From the NCBI GenBank assembly GCA_002390705.1, contig DGQA01000005.1, positions 148,268 through 212,267 on the forward strand: a DNA stretch of 64,000 nucleotides, read 5' to 3'. The translations under genes and the position numbers were made by a program. A model generated the notes under the pieces. It was not told the origin of the DNA. It ran no database searches and saw only the letters and a list, made by a program, of their open reading frames with translations. Each line of letters begins with the position of its first letter. The stretch's first letter is position 1. The stretch is from Actinobacteria bacterium UBA4426 (GTDB taxonomy: Bacteria; Actinomycetota; Actinomycetes; S36-B12). Positions 1 through 8,330 of this stretch are shown here, piece after piece.

Positions 1-167
1 CCTGATCTCTGCGACTGCCTAATCTGCGCAATTGCCAGTGGGTAAATGACCGATGGTCCAACAAGATCTAACTCACTGGCGACCTGGGCTTGTTCAAATA
101 TTGAAACAAATGCTGGATCTGACCTGACCAATTCAAGAAGTCCGGCCAGCTGTTGTGTATCTCTCAC
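1..167 (-). CDS. mfd: Transcription-repair coupling factor Mfd, N-terminal fragment (cut by window edge)
   Basis: Only the first 55 codons lie in the window; the gene runs off the left edge. The GTG start overlaps the stop of the upstream nucleotidase in a GTGA junction, with an AGGGAG Shine-Dalgarno just before it. The peptide opens VRDTQQLAGLLELVRSDPAF and goes on with a DLVGPSVIYPLAIA stretch, like the start of Mfd (an UvrB-like damage-recognition module with LLPLL and P-rich segments). Mfd is the ATPase that removes stalled RNA polymerase and recruits UvrA. Position directly after pth/cysQ is usual for mfd in actinobacteria. The call rests on a short, weakly conserved region plus context. 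Confidence 0.6.
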   Translation of the reverse strand, partial: MRDTQQLAGLLELVRSDPAFVSIFEQAQVASELDLVGPSVIYPLAIAQIRQSQRS

Positions 168-1003
168 GCTCCCTGGGTTTCTTTTATAGCCCGCAGAACA
201 TGCGGATACAGATCTGTACGTGAGACAACGAGATCAGTGACATAAGGGGGCATGTGATTAAAAGTTATTGGCGCACCATCCATATGTGATGCGATCAACC
301 CGTAGTGCTGCGCAACAATGTATGGGGCCGCGACATCCCACTCGTAAAAACCAGTGTTGTGCAAGTAAATGTCTGCGCGTCCACACAAAATCTCATTTAC
401 TTTTGCGCCTACAGAGCCAACGTCAACGATTTCAACCTGGCTGTGAGCAATCTCTGCTTCTGTCAGGAGCTCGCCGAGTCTTGTGACGATTTCCTTCAAC
501 GTTGCCGGTGGGCGGGAACGAGATGCGACAACCCGGATCACCGAATCCTTCGAGGTCACAGTCTCTATCGGATCAAGCACGCTTCGTGTAATGCCTTGGT
601 CGGGGAGATCCACAGTCCCAGCACTGAGCTTTCCGACTTTTGCATTCCATAAAGCAATGTGAACTCCAAAGTCTTTGCGGCCCTGTCCATACTCCCAGGT
701 TCCGTCTAGTGGATCAACGATCCACACTCGATCTGAGACCAGCCGGGCCGCATCGTCTTTACCTTCTTCGCTGAGAATTGCGTCAAGCGGACGGGCAGCT
801 GAGAGTTTATCCGTAATGAATACGTGCGCCGCACGATCTGCTTGGTCTCGAAGTTGATCACTCACAGCCTTGTCCATTGAGTCCACCGGGTGGGTGTGGA
901 AAAAGTCTTTGCGCAGCGCCATAAGCAGGACACCGGTCTGCTGGGCGACAGCGCGCGAAAGCTCAGCATCACCGAGCTGGGTCAAATCTTCGGTTGGGTT
1001 CAT
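164..1003 (-). CDS. cysQ: 3'(2'),5'-bisphosphate nucleotidase CysQ / inositol monophosphatase family
   Basis: This is a 279-residue cytosolic magnesium-dependent phosphatase. It most likely hydrolyses 3'-phosphoadenosine 5'-phosphate to AMP, recycling the by-product of sulfate assimilation; inositol monophosphate is an alternative substrate in this superfamily. Metal-binding motifs are visible: SEEG at residues 78-81, WIVDPLDGT at 94-102, and EWDVAAP near 221-227. The VHIAL segment after DPLDGT and the overall pattern match the actinobacterial CysQ branch better than IMPase SuhB. The gene lies 13 bases downstream of pth and its stop overlaps the mfd start, so pth-cysQ-mfd are probably co-transcribed. 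The family is sure; the exact substrate is inferred. Confidence 0.85.
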   Translation of the reverse strand: MNPTEDLTQLGDAELSRAVAQQTGVLLMALRKDFFHTHPVDSMDKAVSDQLRDQADRAAHVFITDKLSAARPLDAILSEEGKDDAARLVSDRVWIVDPLDGTWEYGQGRKDFGVHIALWNAKVGKLSAGTVDLPDQGITRSVLDPIETVTSKDSVIRVVASRSRPPATLKEIVTRLGELLTEAEIAHSQVEIVDVGSVGAKVNEILCGRADIYLHNTGFYEWDVAAPYIVAQHYGLIASHMDGAPITFNHMPPYVTDLVVSRTDLYPHVLRAIKETQGA

Positions 1004-1016
1004 ATGTGCAAATCGC

Positions 1017-1595
1017 CTAACTGTTAAATTTATTTTGGGCCAAATCTAAGCCGCTAGCCACCAACGTCTCAAGTGCTTCACAACCTCGACTAATAAGTTC
1101 AGGTAGTACCTTGCGATCGCTTGAACTGAATTGCGAAAGAACGAAATCAGCCGGATCCTGCTGGCCCTGCGGTCTGCCAATTCCCATTCTGGTCCGGTAG
1201 TACTCACCAGAACCAATTGATTTTTTGATGCTCTTAAGCCCGTTGTGCCCATTGTCTCCCCCGCCAAGCTTTAGTCGGATTGCGGCGAAGTCAATATCGA
1301 GTTCATCATGGACAACGATCAGGTTTTCGAGCGGCACCTCGTAGTAATCGAGGATCGACTTGATCGGTCCACCGCTTTCATTCATGTAACACAACGGGAT
1401 AGCGAGTACCACGCCGTGCTGGGAACCGGGAAGCCCAATATGGCCTTCCCCCACTGCCGCGAATGCCTTTTTGTGTCGCGATAACTTTAATGACAGTTGT
1501 GCCGCAAGTTCGGCGACTACCATCGCACCAATGTTGTGCCTGGTCCCGGCATAGACGGGGCCAGGATTGCCTAGCCCCGCGATGACAAAAGTCAC
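1017..1595 (-). CDS. pth: Peptidyl-tRNA hydrolase
   Basis: This 192-residue enzyme releases tRNA from peptidyl-tRNAs dropped by stalled ribosomes. Family hallmarks are all present: GLGNPG at residues 7-12, catalytic His20 in TRHNIG, Asn72 in MNESG, Asp97 in VVHDELD, and the GGGDNGHNGLKS segment near 111-122. Length is normal. The GTG start shares one base with the rplY stop (TAGTG), so translation is probably coupled to rplY. The rplY-pth order is typical of actinobacteria. Confidence 0.97.
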   Translation of the reverse strand: MTFVIAGLGNPGPVYAGTRHNIGAMVVAELAAQLSLKLSRHKKAFAAVGEGHIGLPGSQHGVVLAIPLCYMNESGGPIKSILDYYEVPLENLIVVHDELDIDFAAIRLKLGGGDNGHNGLKSIKKSIGSGEYYRTRMGIGRPQGQQDPADFVLSQFSSSDRKVLPELISRGCEALETLVASGLDLAQNKFNS

Positions 1596-2179
1596 TACTC
1601 CGCAACAGGCTCAGCCGGGACGATGTCGGTCTCTGCAGCTTCCAAGGTGGAGGCGGCGGATGCAGCGGCAGCATCTTCGCTGGCACCCGCGGCGGCGGCG
1701 GCGGCGGCAAGTTCAATCGCCTTTTCCTTTGCGTCTTCGACCGCGTGAGACACTGCGTCAAGAGGCAACTCACCACTGGCAACGGACTCCTCCCATGACT
1801 GCATCACCATTGCGACGTCGAGCCCGGCTTCTTCAGCAGCCAAATACACCTGGGCGACTGCGTCTGCGTAGTCGCTACGAAGTGCTGCTTCTTGTTTGGT
1901 AATCACCAAAAGGTCAAGGTGCTCAAGGTTAAGGCGAACTGGGTCGCGCTGAACATCGCGTGGTTTCGTGAGGTAGGTCTGGCTGTCAAAAGCAATATTG
2001 AGCACCACGCGAGGTTTACGAAGGGCTAAGTTCAATTCGTGCTCTGGCAGGGTGACGTGCATGAGCGAGATATCCGTGCCGTACAGGACTGCAGGAACTT
2101 GGCCGCCACGGCGGATCCGACGCGCAGCGCCCTTGCCAAATTCCGAGCGGGGGGAAGCGGTAATGTTGACGTTAGTCAC
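1595..2179 (-). CDS. rplY: Ribosomal protein bL25 (Ctc-type) with atypical C-terminus
   Basis: A 194-residue protein of the large ribosomal subunit that binds 5S rRNA. Residues 1 to about 95 are a clear L25 domain: SPRSEFGKGAARRIRR, VPAVLYG, and a DPV..NLEHLDLL end. The rest does not look like the usual beta-rich TL5/CTC domain. It is predicted helical, very rich in alanine and acidic residues, contains an eight-alanine run, and ends in a loose acidic tail. The start is GTG with an AAGGAG ribosome-binding site. It is first in an apparent rplY-pth-cysQ-mfd operon. The L25 assignment is secure from the N-terminal half; the role of the C-terminal half is unknown. Confidence 0.9.
   Translation of the reverse strand: MTNVNITASPRSEFGKGAARRIRRGGQVPAVLYGTDISLMHVTLPEHELNLALRKPRVVLNIAFDSQTYLTKPRDVQRDPVRLNLEHLDLLVITKQEAALRSDYADAVAQVYLAAEEAGLDVAMVMQSWEESVASGELPLDAVSHAVEDAKEKAIELAAAAAAAGASEDAAAASAASTLEAAETDIVPAEPVAE
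1691..1708. repeat. (GGC)6 trinucleotide repeat inside rplY
   Basis: Six perfect GGC triplets on the plus strand encode most of the poly-alanine run in the C-terminal half of bL25. Perfect triplet runs are slippage-prone, so the number of alanines may differ between strains. Confidence 0.85.
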
Positions 2180-2325
2180 GAAGTCTCCTTGTAGTTGATC
2201 GGCACGTTGAGGTTTAGCAGTTGCGCGCCAAGGGGAGGGACTAAAGCCCGACCACGTCGATCACGGTGCCACACCCGAAGCACCCTCGCCGAGGAACAGC
2301 CTGAGTCTACAAAGGCCTGCTTTGG

Positions 2326-3327
2326 CTAGTGCGAGGAGGTGTGCCGACCGAAGTCTTCGTCTTCAAACATCCGGGTAACCGAGCCGTCGGTGAACACTTC
2401 ATTGATCGCTGTAGCCAGTAACGGAGCGATTGAAAGCACCGTGAGCTTGTCAAATCGGCGCTCTTGCGGGATGGGGAGCGTGTCGGTTACTACTACCTCG
2501 GAAATATTGGAATTTTGGAGGCGTTCGCGGGCGGGGTCGCTCAAAATCGCGTGTGTTGCAGCCACGATGACCTGCGAGGCACCGTTTTCAAACAGGGTCT
2601 CTGACGCTTTCACAATTGTGCCACCGGTGTCGATCATGTCGTCAACGACGACACACACGCGATCTTTGACGTCGCCCACGACTTCAAGTACCCGCACCTG
2701 GTTAGGGATATCGGGATCGCGACGTTTATGAATAATTGCCAGGGGTGCGCCCAATACATCGGTCCACCTCTCAGCAACGCGAACTCGACCAGCATCAGGG
2801 GACACCACAGTAATTTTGCTGCCGTCGACTTTGGATGCAACGTGTTCGGCTAAAAGCGGCAGGGCGAAAAGGTGGTCTACTGGTCCATCAAAAAAACCTT
2901 GAATCTGCGAAGTGTGCAAATCAACGGTCATGAGGCGATTAGCTCCAGCCGTCTTGAAAAGGTCTGCCATCAGGCGGGCAGAGATCGGCTCACGGCCTCG
3001 GTGCTTTTTATCTTGGCGGGCGTACCCGTAAAAGGGCACAACCACCGTGATGCGTTTTGCGGAGGCGCGCTTGAGCGCATCAATCATGATCAGTTGTTCC
3101 ATGATCCACTTATTAATGGGCGTGGTGTGGCTTTGAAGCACGAATGCATCACCACCGCGGACAGATTCACGAAACCGGACGAAGATCTCGCCGTTAGCAA
3201 AATCATGTGCGGTAACGGGGGTCAGATCAATGCCTAGGTTCTCAGCGACCTGTTCCGCCAACTCCGGGTGCGACCTGCCAGATAACAGCAAGAGATGCTT
3301 CTGGGTTGGGACTGACTTTTCGGCCAC
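2326..3327 (-). CDS. prs: Ribose-phosphate pyrophosphokinase (PRPP synthase)
   Basis: It makes phosphoribosyl pyrophosphate from ribose 5-phosphate and ATP for purine, pyrimidine, histidine and tryptophan synthesis. Visible motifs are FANGEIFVRF, the ATP loop YARQDKKHRGREPISARL, VDLHTSQIQGFFDGPVDHL, and the PRPP loop VVVDDMIDTGGT. The GTG at 3327 gives 333 residues, has an AAGGTG Shine-Dalgarno five bases away, and matches the usual spacing to the SGRSHPELA motif. A longer form from a GTG at 3360 (344 residues) is also open and has a TAGTTT hexamer five bases upstream, so leaderless initiation there cannot be excluded. It lies 83 bases downstream of glmU, the common actinobacterial pair. Confidence 0.96.
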   Translation of the reverse strand: MAEKSVPTQKHLLLLSGRSHPELAEQVAENLGIDLTPVTAHDFANGEIFVRFRESVRGGDAFVLQSHTTPINKWIMEQLIMIDALKRASAKRITVVVPFYGYARQDKKHRGREPISARLMADLFKTAGANRLMTVDLHTSQIQGFFDGPVDHLFALPLLAEHVASKVDGSKITVVSPDAGRVRVAERWTDVLGAPLAIIHKRRDPDIPNQVRVLEVVGDVKDRVCVVVDDMIDTGGTIVKASETLFENGASQVIVAATHAILSDPARERLQNSNISEVVVTDTLPIPQERRFDKLTVLSIAPLLATAINEVFTDGSVTRMFEDEDFGRHTSSH

Positions 3328-3410
3328 TACTCCACCTTTACTGGTTGCGATCCAACTCACCGAGAAAACTATTCACTTGTGTCTTGCGAGGGGAAGGTGG
3401 GCACTCTGAC

Positions 3411-4865
3411 CTAAATCTTTTCATGTCCCGATTGATCGGATTGCGTTGCCCTCTGTGCGGCTTGCGCTGACTGCGTTCCAGGGCGCTTTCGAAAGACCCA
3501 ATCCAGGATATTGCGTTGCCGGGCTCTGCCTACGGCCATCGCGCCAGCGGGGACGTCCTCTGTAACCACTGAGCCCGCTGCCGTGTAAGCCCCATCGCCA
3601 ATCACCACAGGCCCAATCAACATGTTGTCGGAGCCAACCCGGGCCTGGTCCCCCACCGTGGTGTGGTGTTTTTCGACTCCGTCGTAGTTGACGAAAATCG
3701 TGCCCGCACCAATGTTGGTGCCAACGCCGATAGTGGCATCACCCACATAGGAAAGGTGCGGGACTTTGGAGCCCTCACCCAGCTGAGCATTTTTCATTTC
3801 AACGAAGGCGCCGGCCTTGCCTGAAGCGCCGATTACAGTCCCAGGCCGCAAATAGGTGTAAGGACCCACCGTTGCGCCGGCACCAATCACGACAAGTTCG
3901 GCCCACGTGTGACGAACAATCGCGTTGACACCGATTTCAGCAGAAATCAAAGTGGTTCCCGGACCTACCTGAGCGCCAGTTTCAATGGCGGTCGGGCCGC
4001 GCACAGTAGTTTGTGGGAACAGCGTTACGTCGGGTGCCAATTCGGCATCCACGTCAATCCACGTGCTCTCGGGGTCAAGCATGGTGACTCCAGCTTTCAT
4101 CCACTTGTCATTTATTCGATCGCGCATGATGGCCATTGCTGCTGCAAGTTGTGAGCGGTCGTTGATTCCCAGGATGTCGCTTGTGTTGTGTGCACCCACC
4201 CCAATCACAACGTCACCGCGTGAGGCCAAAATCTCAATGACATCTGTCAGGTATTCCTCTCCCTGCGAATTGTTGGTATTCAGCCCAGTAATCGCATCAA
4301 GTAATGCCGCTCCGTCAAATGCGTACATGCCTGAATTAATCTCGCTGATTTCACGCTGCTGCGGGGTCGCATCTTTTTCTTCTACGATTCCCACAACCCG
4401 GTCGCTCGAGCGAAGAACGCGCCCATAGCCAAAGGGACTATCCAGATCCGCTGTTAACACTGTTGCCGTAGCTGCGCTTTCAACATGTTTCATCAACATC
4501 GCGACTAAAGATTCACCGGTAAGCAACGGTGTGTCCCCGGTCAGCACAACTACTGGGGCTTCATTTGTCGCAACTCCGCGTCCGGTCAAAAATTCTAGAG
4601 CAACGCGGACCGCATGGCCGGTTCCATTGCGTTGTGTTTGTTCGACGGTTGCCACCCAGGGTGCCACTTCATCAAGGTGCGCGACCACCTGTTCGCTTTC
4701 GTGGCCCACAACCACCACGAGGTGCTCGGGCTCAATAGTTGCGGCCGCCTCAACCACGTGACCCAACAGGCTACGTCCCGAAATCTCGTGGAGAACTTTT
4801 GGTGTTGCTGACTTCATGCGGGTTCCTTCACCTGCCGCAAGAATGATCACAATTGGAGGGCGCAC
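3411..4865 (-). CDS. glmU: Bifunctional N-acetylglucosamine-1-phosphate uridyltransferase / glucosamine-1-phosphate acetyltransferase
   Basis: GlmU (484 residues) makes UDP-GlcNAc for peptidoglycan. The N-terminal uridyltransferase domain begins with ILAAGEGTRMKS and PKVLHE near residues 9-27. The C-terminal half is a left-handed beta-helix with hexapeptide repeats, including GPYTYLRPGT, FVEMKNA, HLSYVGDA and NIGAGTIFVNYDG. Length is normal. The GTG start has TAGGCT exactly six bases upstream and no Shine-Dalgarno, which suggests a leaderless glmU-prs transcript. Confidence 0.97.
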   Translation of the reverse strand: MRPPIVIILAAGEGTRMKSATPKVLHEISGRSLLGHVVEAAATIEPEHLVVVVGHESEQVVAHLDEVAPWVATVEQTQRNGTGHAVRVALEFLTGRGVATNEAPVVVLTGDTPLLTGESLVAMLMKHVESAATATVLTADLDSPFGYGRVLRSSDRVVGIVEEKDATPQQREISEINSGMYAFDGAALLDAITGLNTNNSQGEEYLTDVIEILASRGDVVIGVGAHNTSDILGINDRSQLAAAMAIMRDRINDKWMKAGVTMLDPESTWIDVDAELAPDVTLFPQTTVRGPTAIETGAQVGPGTTLISAEIGVNAIVRHTWAELVVIGAGATVGPYTYLRPGTVIGASGKAGAFVEMKNAQLGEGSKVPHLSYVGDATIGVGTNIGAGTIFVNYDGVEKHHTTVGDQARVGSDNMLIGPVVIGDGAYTAAGSVVTEDVPAGAMAVGRARQRNILDWVFRKRPGTQSAQAAQRATQSDQSGHEKI

Positions 4866-4877
4866 GACACCAGCCTA
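4866..4877 (-). promoter_or_regulatory. Leaderless promoter -10 for glmU
   Basis: On the minus strand TAGGCT is followed by six bases and then the glmU GTG. A transcript starting the normal distance after this -10 would begin at the start codon itself. Confidence 0.6.
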
Positions 4878-5200
4878 CTTCGCCGCGATGCCACAGTGAG
4901 GGCCATCACAAGAATCATGAGCCGCTCACCCATGACTGCTTGTTAGAGGATCCGCTTGAACACAGTGAAAACTTCATGTACCCGTTGGGCCGGGTACTGA
5001 CGACTCATCCTGGTCACCTATCTAGGCACACCATTATTCTCCTTCTGGGCACGTGCAGGTTCTGACATTAATTTCGTGTAAAACCGGTAATTCACCTTGT
5101 ACATCAGCGGATAAGCCACAGGCGTTGTTCACCTCTACCAGTACCCTTGACCTCGTCACCTGAGCGTGGGTGTACGTGTGTGCCAAAAAAGGGGCGAACT
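4878..5200. other. Intergenic region with a hairpin, no gene seen
   Basis: About 320 bases lie between divergent glmU and the homocysteine methyltransferase. I see no convincing coding frame or tRNA. A perfect 7-bp hairpin (GTACCCG, loop TTGGGC, CGGGTAC) sits at 4978-4997 with no following T-run. A TTG at 5147 opens the same frame as the downstream gene, but the 18 extra residues are unlike the family. Confidence 0.4.
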
Positions 5201-6163
5201 TTGGATTCACAACCAGCCCACCCCCGCCACATTCTTGACGGAGGCATGGGACATCTCCTTCGACGTAAAGGTGTGCCGGTCAGTGGAGCGATCGGGTCGA
5301 TGGAACGTTTCCTCAATGTTGCTTTGGCTAACCGAAATCAAAAGAAAATTGTTTGCGAGTCCCACCTGGATTTCCTGCGTGCTGGCGCAAATGTCATCAC
5401 CACTAACAACTATGCCTGTGTGCCTTCCGCGCTTGCGCTGAGCCCCAATTCCCCTCCGCAACTCATTACTGACCTCATCGATGCCGCAGGACAAATAGCA
5501 CGACAGGCATGCCAACTCCATGTTCAAGAACGACCACTGAATTCCACCGTGCCGATGGTGGCGGGATGTGTACCCCCTCTACACGAGAGCTATCGACCAG
5601 ATCGTGTGGGAAGTGAGAGTGAACTGACGGGTGAATACGCTCACATTGTCGAAGCTATCGCGCCACATTCTGACTTATTGCTGTGCGAGACCATGAGTTC
5701 TGTTCGTGAAGGCAAATTAGCAGCGCAGGCCGCGAATCGGGCCGGTATTCCTGTGTGGATTGCTTGGACCCTCGCTGAAGACGCAAGTGGCAAACTCCGA
5801 AGTGGTGAGTCCGTACAGGACGCGGTTAGAGCGGTCAATTCGTATGAAAACGTGCAGGCAATGCTATTTAATTGCTCGTCCGCTGCTTCGATCACGGCAG
5901 CTTTGCCCCAACTTCGCGAAGCTGCACCAAGTAGCATGCTGTTGGGAGGCTACGCGAACGGTTTCCGGACAGTCAAAGTTTCCGGTGGTGGCCGGGAAGA
6001 TTCGTCGGGTGGCAAGTCCGAGTACGACGGAGATTCGACGCCAGAGGCGTATGCGAAACAGGCTCAGCGGTGGGTAGATCAGGGTCTAGAAATTGTCGGG
6101 GGCTGCTGCGGAATCTTTCCCGAACATATCCACGCAATCGAGCGTAAAATTCGCCGCGACTAA
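5201..6163 (+). CDS. Homocysteine S-methyltransferase family protein
   Basis: A zinc-dependent methyltransferase of the S-methyl_trans fold, about 320 residues from the preferred TTG start. It probably methylates homocysteine to methionine using a donor such as S-methylmethionine. The LDGGMG motif opens the barrel, followed by DFLRAGANVITTNNYA. The three zinc-binding cysteines are visible in LFNCS and in GGCCG near the C-terminus. The 5201 TTG is preceded by AAGGGG six bases away and places LDGGMG near residue 12, as in the family; an earlier in-frame TTG at 5147 is possible. It stands alone, with no folate-binding domain of MetH. The donor is not deducible from sequence. Confidence 0.82.
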   Translation: MDSQPAHPRHILDGGMGHLLRRKGVPVSGAIGSMERFLNVALANRNQKKIVCESHLDFLRAGANVITTNNYACVPSALALSPNSPPQLITDLIDAAGQIARQACQLHVQERPLNSTVPMVAGCVPPLHESYRPDRVGSESELTGEYAHIVEAIAPHSDLLLCETMSSVREGKLAAQAANRAGIPVWIAWTLAEDASGKLRSGESVQDAVRAVNSYENVQAMLFNCSSAASITAALPQLREAAPSSMLLGGYANGFRTVKVSGGGREDSSGGKSEYDGDSTPEAYAKQAQRWVDQGLEIVGGCCGIFPEHIHAIERKIRRD

Positions 6164-6385
6164 AACACGCCTCCACTTTCGAGCGCGATTCCTTTCTAAG
6201 TTGACCACGAATAAAGGCTAGCCGTAGAAATCTTGCTCGATTATGGGTGGAGCAACAAGCGCAACGGCCCTGATGCAGCCAGTCGTCAACAACTCTTGTC
6301 TGCTCTCATAAAGAGCGCCGCGGTATGGGGCACCTACGTATACAACATCAATCAAAAGAACCCCAGAACACAATTGCTAAGGTCT

Positions 6386-6459
6386 TGGCTCCCGGGGGAG
6401 GGATCGAACCTCCGTTGACGGATTCAAAGTCCGCTGTCCTGCCGCTAGACGACCCGGGA
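6386..6459 (-). tRNA. tRNA-Gln (anticodon TTG)
   Basis: The minus strand folds as a full cloverleaf: a perfect 7-bp acceptor (TCCCGGG with CCCGGGA), anticodon stem GCGGA/TCCGT around loop CTTTGAA giving anticodon TTG, and a T-arm with GGTTCGATCCC. The T1-A72 pair and G73 discriminator fit glutamine identity. The 3' CCA is encoded in the DNA. This is the only tRNA I find in the window. Confidence 0.95.
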
Positions 6460-6544
6460 TCGTGCGACACACAGCCTAAGGCGTGGGGTGGTAGGCCATT
6501 GCATAAGCCTGATATCCACATCAGTTCGCACCACCGGTTGCAAG

Positions 6545-6573
6545 TTACGCTACCGTAGGTTACGCTTCCGTAA
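6545..6573. promoter_or_regulatory. Tandem TTACG-N4-CGTA palindromes upstream of the desaturase
   Basis: Two copies of a 15-bp unit: TTACG-CTAC-CGTAG at 6545-6558 and TTACG-CTTC-CGTAA at 6560-6573. The second is a perfect 5-bp inverted repeat. They sit 48-76 bases before the desaturase start, where a promoter would be expected. TetR proteins often bind such repeats, and the TetR gene directly follows the desaturase, so these are its likely operators. Confidence 0.55.
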
Positions 6574-6620
6574 GTTTTCCAATTATCTATGAATCCGGCA
6601 GCACGAAGTAGGGAGAGCCC

Positions 6621-7610
6621 ATGAGTGTCATGAACCAAGAAAAGGTTGAACTTGATCCCGTGGTCGATGAAAGTGCCGAAGAACTTGTCTATCTTGGTCT
6701 GCCCATGCGCATCACCATCGGTGCATTTGTAGTTGTCCCCCTACTCGCGGTTGCGGTTACCATCCCAGTTATCTGGGGAGGCTGGGTCAGTTGGCTTGAC
6801 ATTGGGTTGGCACTCGGATTGTGGGTCCTGACCGCCGGCGGAATCACCGTTGGCTATCACCGCTTTTTCACGCACGGCTCATTCAAAGCTAATCGTGGCG
6901 TCAAAATCATGCTGGCAGTCTGTGGTTCGTTGGCAATTGAAGGCTCACTCGACCAGTGGGTGGCCGACCACAGGAAGCATCATAAATTCTCCGATGAAGT
7001 GGGCGATCCCCATTCACCATGGCGCTTTGGCACTTCCAAGAAAGCAATTGCAAAAGGTTTACTCTTCGCCCACGTCGGTTGGCTCTTTGAAAGTGACAAC
7101 ACCGGGATCGAAAAATACGCACCGGATATCGCCAAAGACAAAGACCTCACGTGGATGTCCAAGCACTTCTTCATCTTTGTCATTGCAAGTTTGCTCATTC
7201 CAGGAATCCTCGGCGGCTTAATCACCTGGTCTTGGATGGGCGCCCTCACGGCCTTCTTCTGGGCTGGTGTGGTTCGGATTGCCTTCGTGCATCATGTGAC
7301 ATGGTCAATCAACAGCATTTGCCACGTGTTTGGAAACCGACCCTTTACTTCCCGTGATCTTTCCAGCAACGTTGCCTGGCTGGCAATCCCCTCACTGGGT
7401 GAGTCATGGCACAACCTGCATCATGTTGATCCGACAGCGGCTCGACATGGCGTGATGAAGGGCCAAATTGATATCTCCGCAAGCGTGATCAAAGGAATGG
7501 AAAAGACCGGACTCGTGACCGAAGTTCGTTGGCCAAAGCCAGACCGGCTAGTAAAAAAGCTAAAAGATCCCAATGACCGTTTCCGCTTACGCGGTTACGA
7601 CGGCAAATAG
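6621..7610 (+). CDS. Acyl-CoA desaturase (stearoyl-CoA delta-9 type)
   Basis: A 329-residue integral membrane di-iron desaturase that puts a double bond into acyl-CoA chains, adjusting membrane fluidity. The three histidine boxes are clear: HRFFTH at residues 80-85, HRKHH at 117-121 and HNLHH at 264-268. Hydrophobic membrane segments lie near 32-52, 58-75, 183-200 and 205-225. A GGGAGA Shine-Dalgarno precedes the ATG; a second ATG three codons later is also possible. A TetR gene follows ten bases downstream and tandem palindromes lie upstream, suggesting a self-contained regulated unit. Substrate chain length and positional specificity are inferred from the family. Confidence 0.93.
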   Translation: MSVMNQEKVELDPVVDESAEELVYLGLPMRITIGAFVVVPLLAVAVTIPVIWGGWVSWLDIGLALGLWVLTAGGITVGYHRFFTHGSFKANRGVKIMLAVCGSLAIEGSLDQWVADHRKHHKFSDEVGDPHSPWRFGTSKKAIAKGLLFAHVGWLFESDNTGIEKYAPDIAKDKDLTWMSKHFFIFVIASLLIPGILGGLITWSWMGALTAFFWAGVVRIAFVHHVTWSINSICHVFGNRPFTSRDLSSNVAWLAIPSLGESWHNLHHVDPTAARHGVMKGQIDISASVIKGMEKTGLVTEVRWPKPDRLVKKLKDPNDRFRLRGYDGK

Positions 7611-7619
7611 GTCGTTCCC

Positions 7620-8327
7620 GTGCCTCAAAGGGAAGACTTAGCGACTGTTGTTGAACTGAAGACCGCCTCGGTACCCCCGTCCCGCAAACCCAGTGGTGCC
7701 AAGGTCCGCATGACCGGGCAAGAGCGGCGTGAACAACTCCTTAATGTGGGTCGCAAACTCTTCGCCGAGAAAGGCTTTGAAACGGTCACTGTTGAAGAAA
7801 TCGCGGCAAAAGCTGACGTTTCCAAACCCGTAGTCTATGAACACTTCGGCGGAAAAGAAGGCCTATATGCCGTAGTTGTTGATCGTGAGATGAACTACCT
7901 ACTCGATTCCATCACCCAATCACTGATGGGATCACGAAGTGACGGTGCCAGCGCTCGGGAGCTTGTGGAGCAAGCTGGCATGGCACTATTTAATTACATT
8001 GATTCCAATCCACAAGGGTTTAGCATTCTGGTTCGTGATTCCCCCGTCACCGCTCAAACCGGATCCTTTGCCAGCTTGATGTTAGACATCGCCACCCAGG
8101 TTGAAGACGTCCTCGCTGCCGAGTTCAAGGCCCACGGGATCAACGACAAATACGCGCCCATGTACTCACAAATGCTGGTTGGCATGGTTGCGTTCACCGG
8201 GCAATGGTGGCTTGATGTCCGTAAACCGAAGAAAGAAGAAGTCGTAGCCCACTTGGTGAACCTTGCGTGGAATGGCCTTCGAGACCTCGATCCCAAACCC
8301 ACCCTGACCAAACGGAGAAAAACTTAA
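7620..8327 (+). CDS. TetR family transcriptional regulator
   Basis: This 235-residue regulator has an N-terminal extension of about 30 residues, then a TetR DNA-binding domain: RREQLLNVGRKLFAEKGFETVTVEEIAAKADVSKPVVYEHFGGKEGLY, with the recognition helix near residues 62-77. The C-terminal half is a helical ligand-binding domain. It starts ten bases after the desaturase stop and so is probably co-transcribed with it. Its likely job is to control the desaturase in response to a fatty acyl ligand, acting on the tandem palindromes at 6545-6573; this is inference. The GTG start is preceded by TAGGTC at six bases, a near match to the leaderless pattern. A later in-frame ATG (RMTGQERR) would still keep the DNA-binding domain. 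Confidence 0.88.
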   Translation: MPQREDLATVVELKTASVPPSRKPSGAKVRMTGQERREQLLNVGRKLFAEKGFETVTVEEIAAKADVSKPVVYEHFGGKEGLYAVVVDREMNYLLDSITQSLMGSRSDGASARELVEQAGMALFNYIDSNPQGFSILVRDSPVTAQTGSFASLMLDIATQVEDVLAAEFKAHGINDKYAPMYSQMLVGMVAFTGQWWLDVRKPKKEEVVAHLVNLAWNGLRDLDPKPTLTKRRKT

Positions 8328-8330
8328 GTT

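Noticed and set aside
4866..5200. A tRNA in the gap beside glmU
   Set aside because: No T-arm (GGTTCRA) or acceptor pairing could be found on either strand; the only tRNA seen is at 6386-6459.
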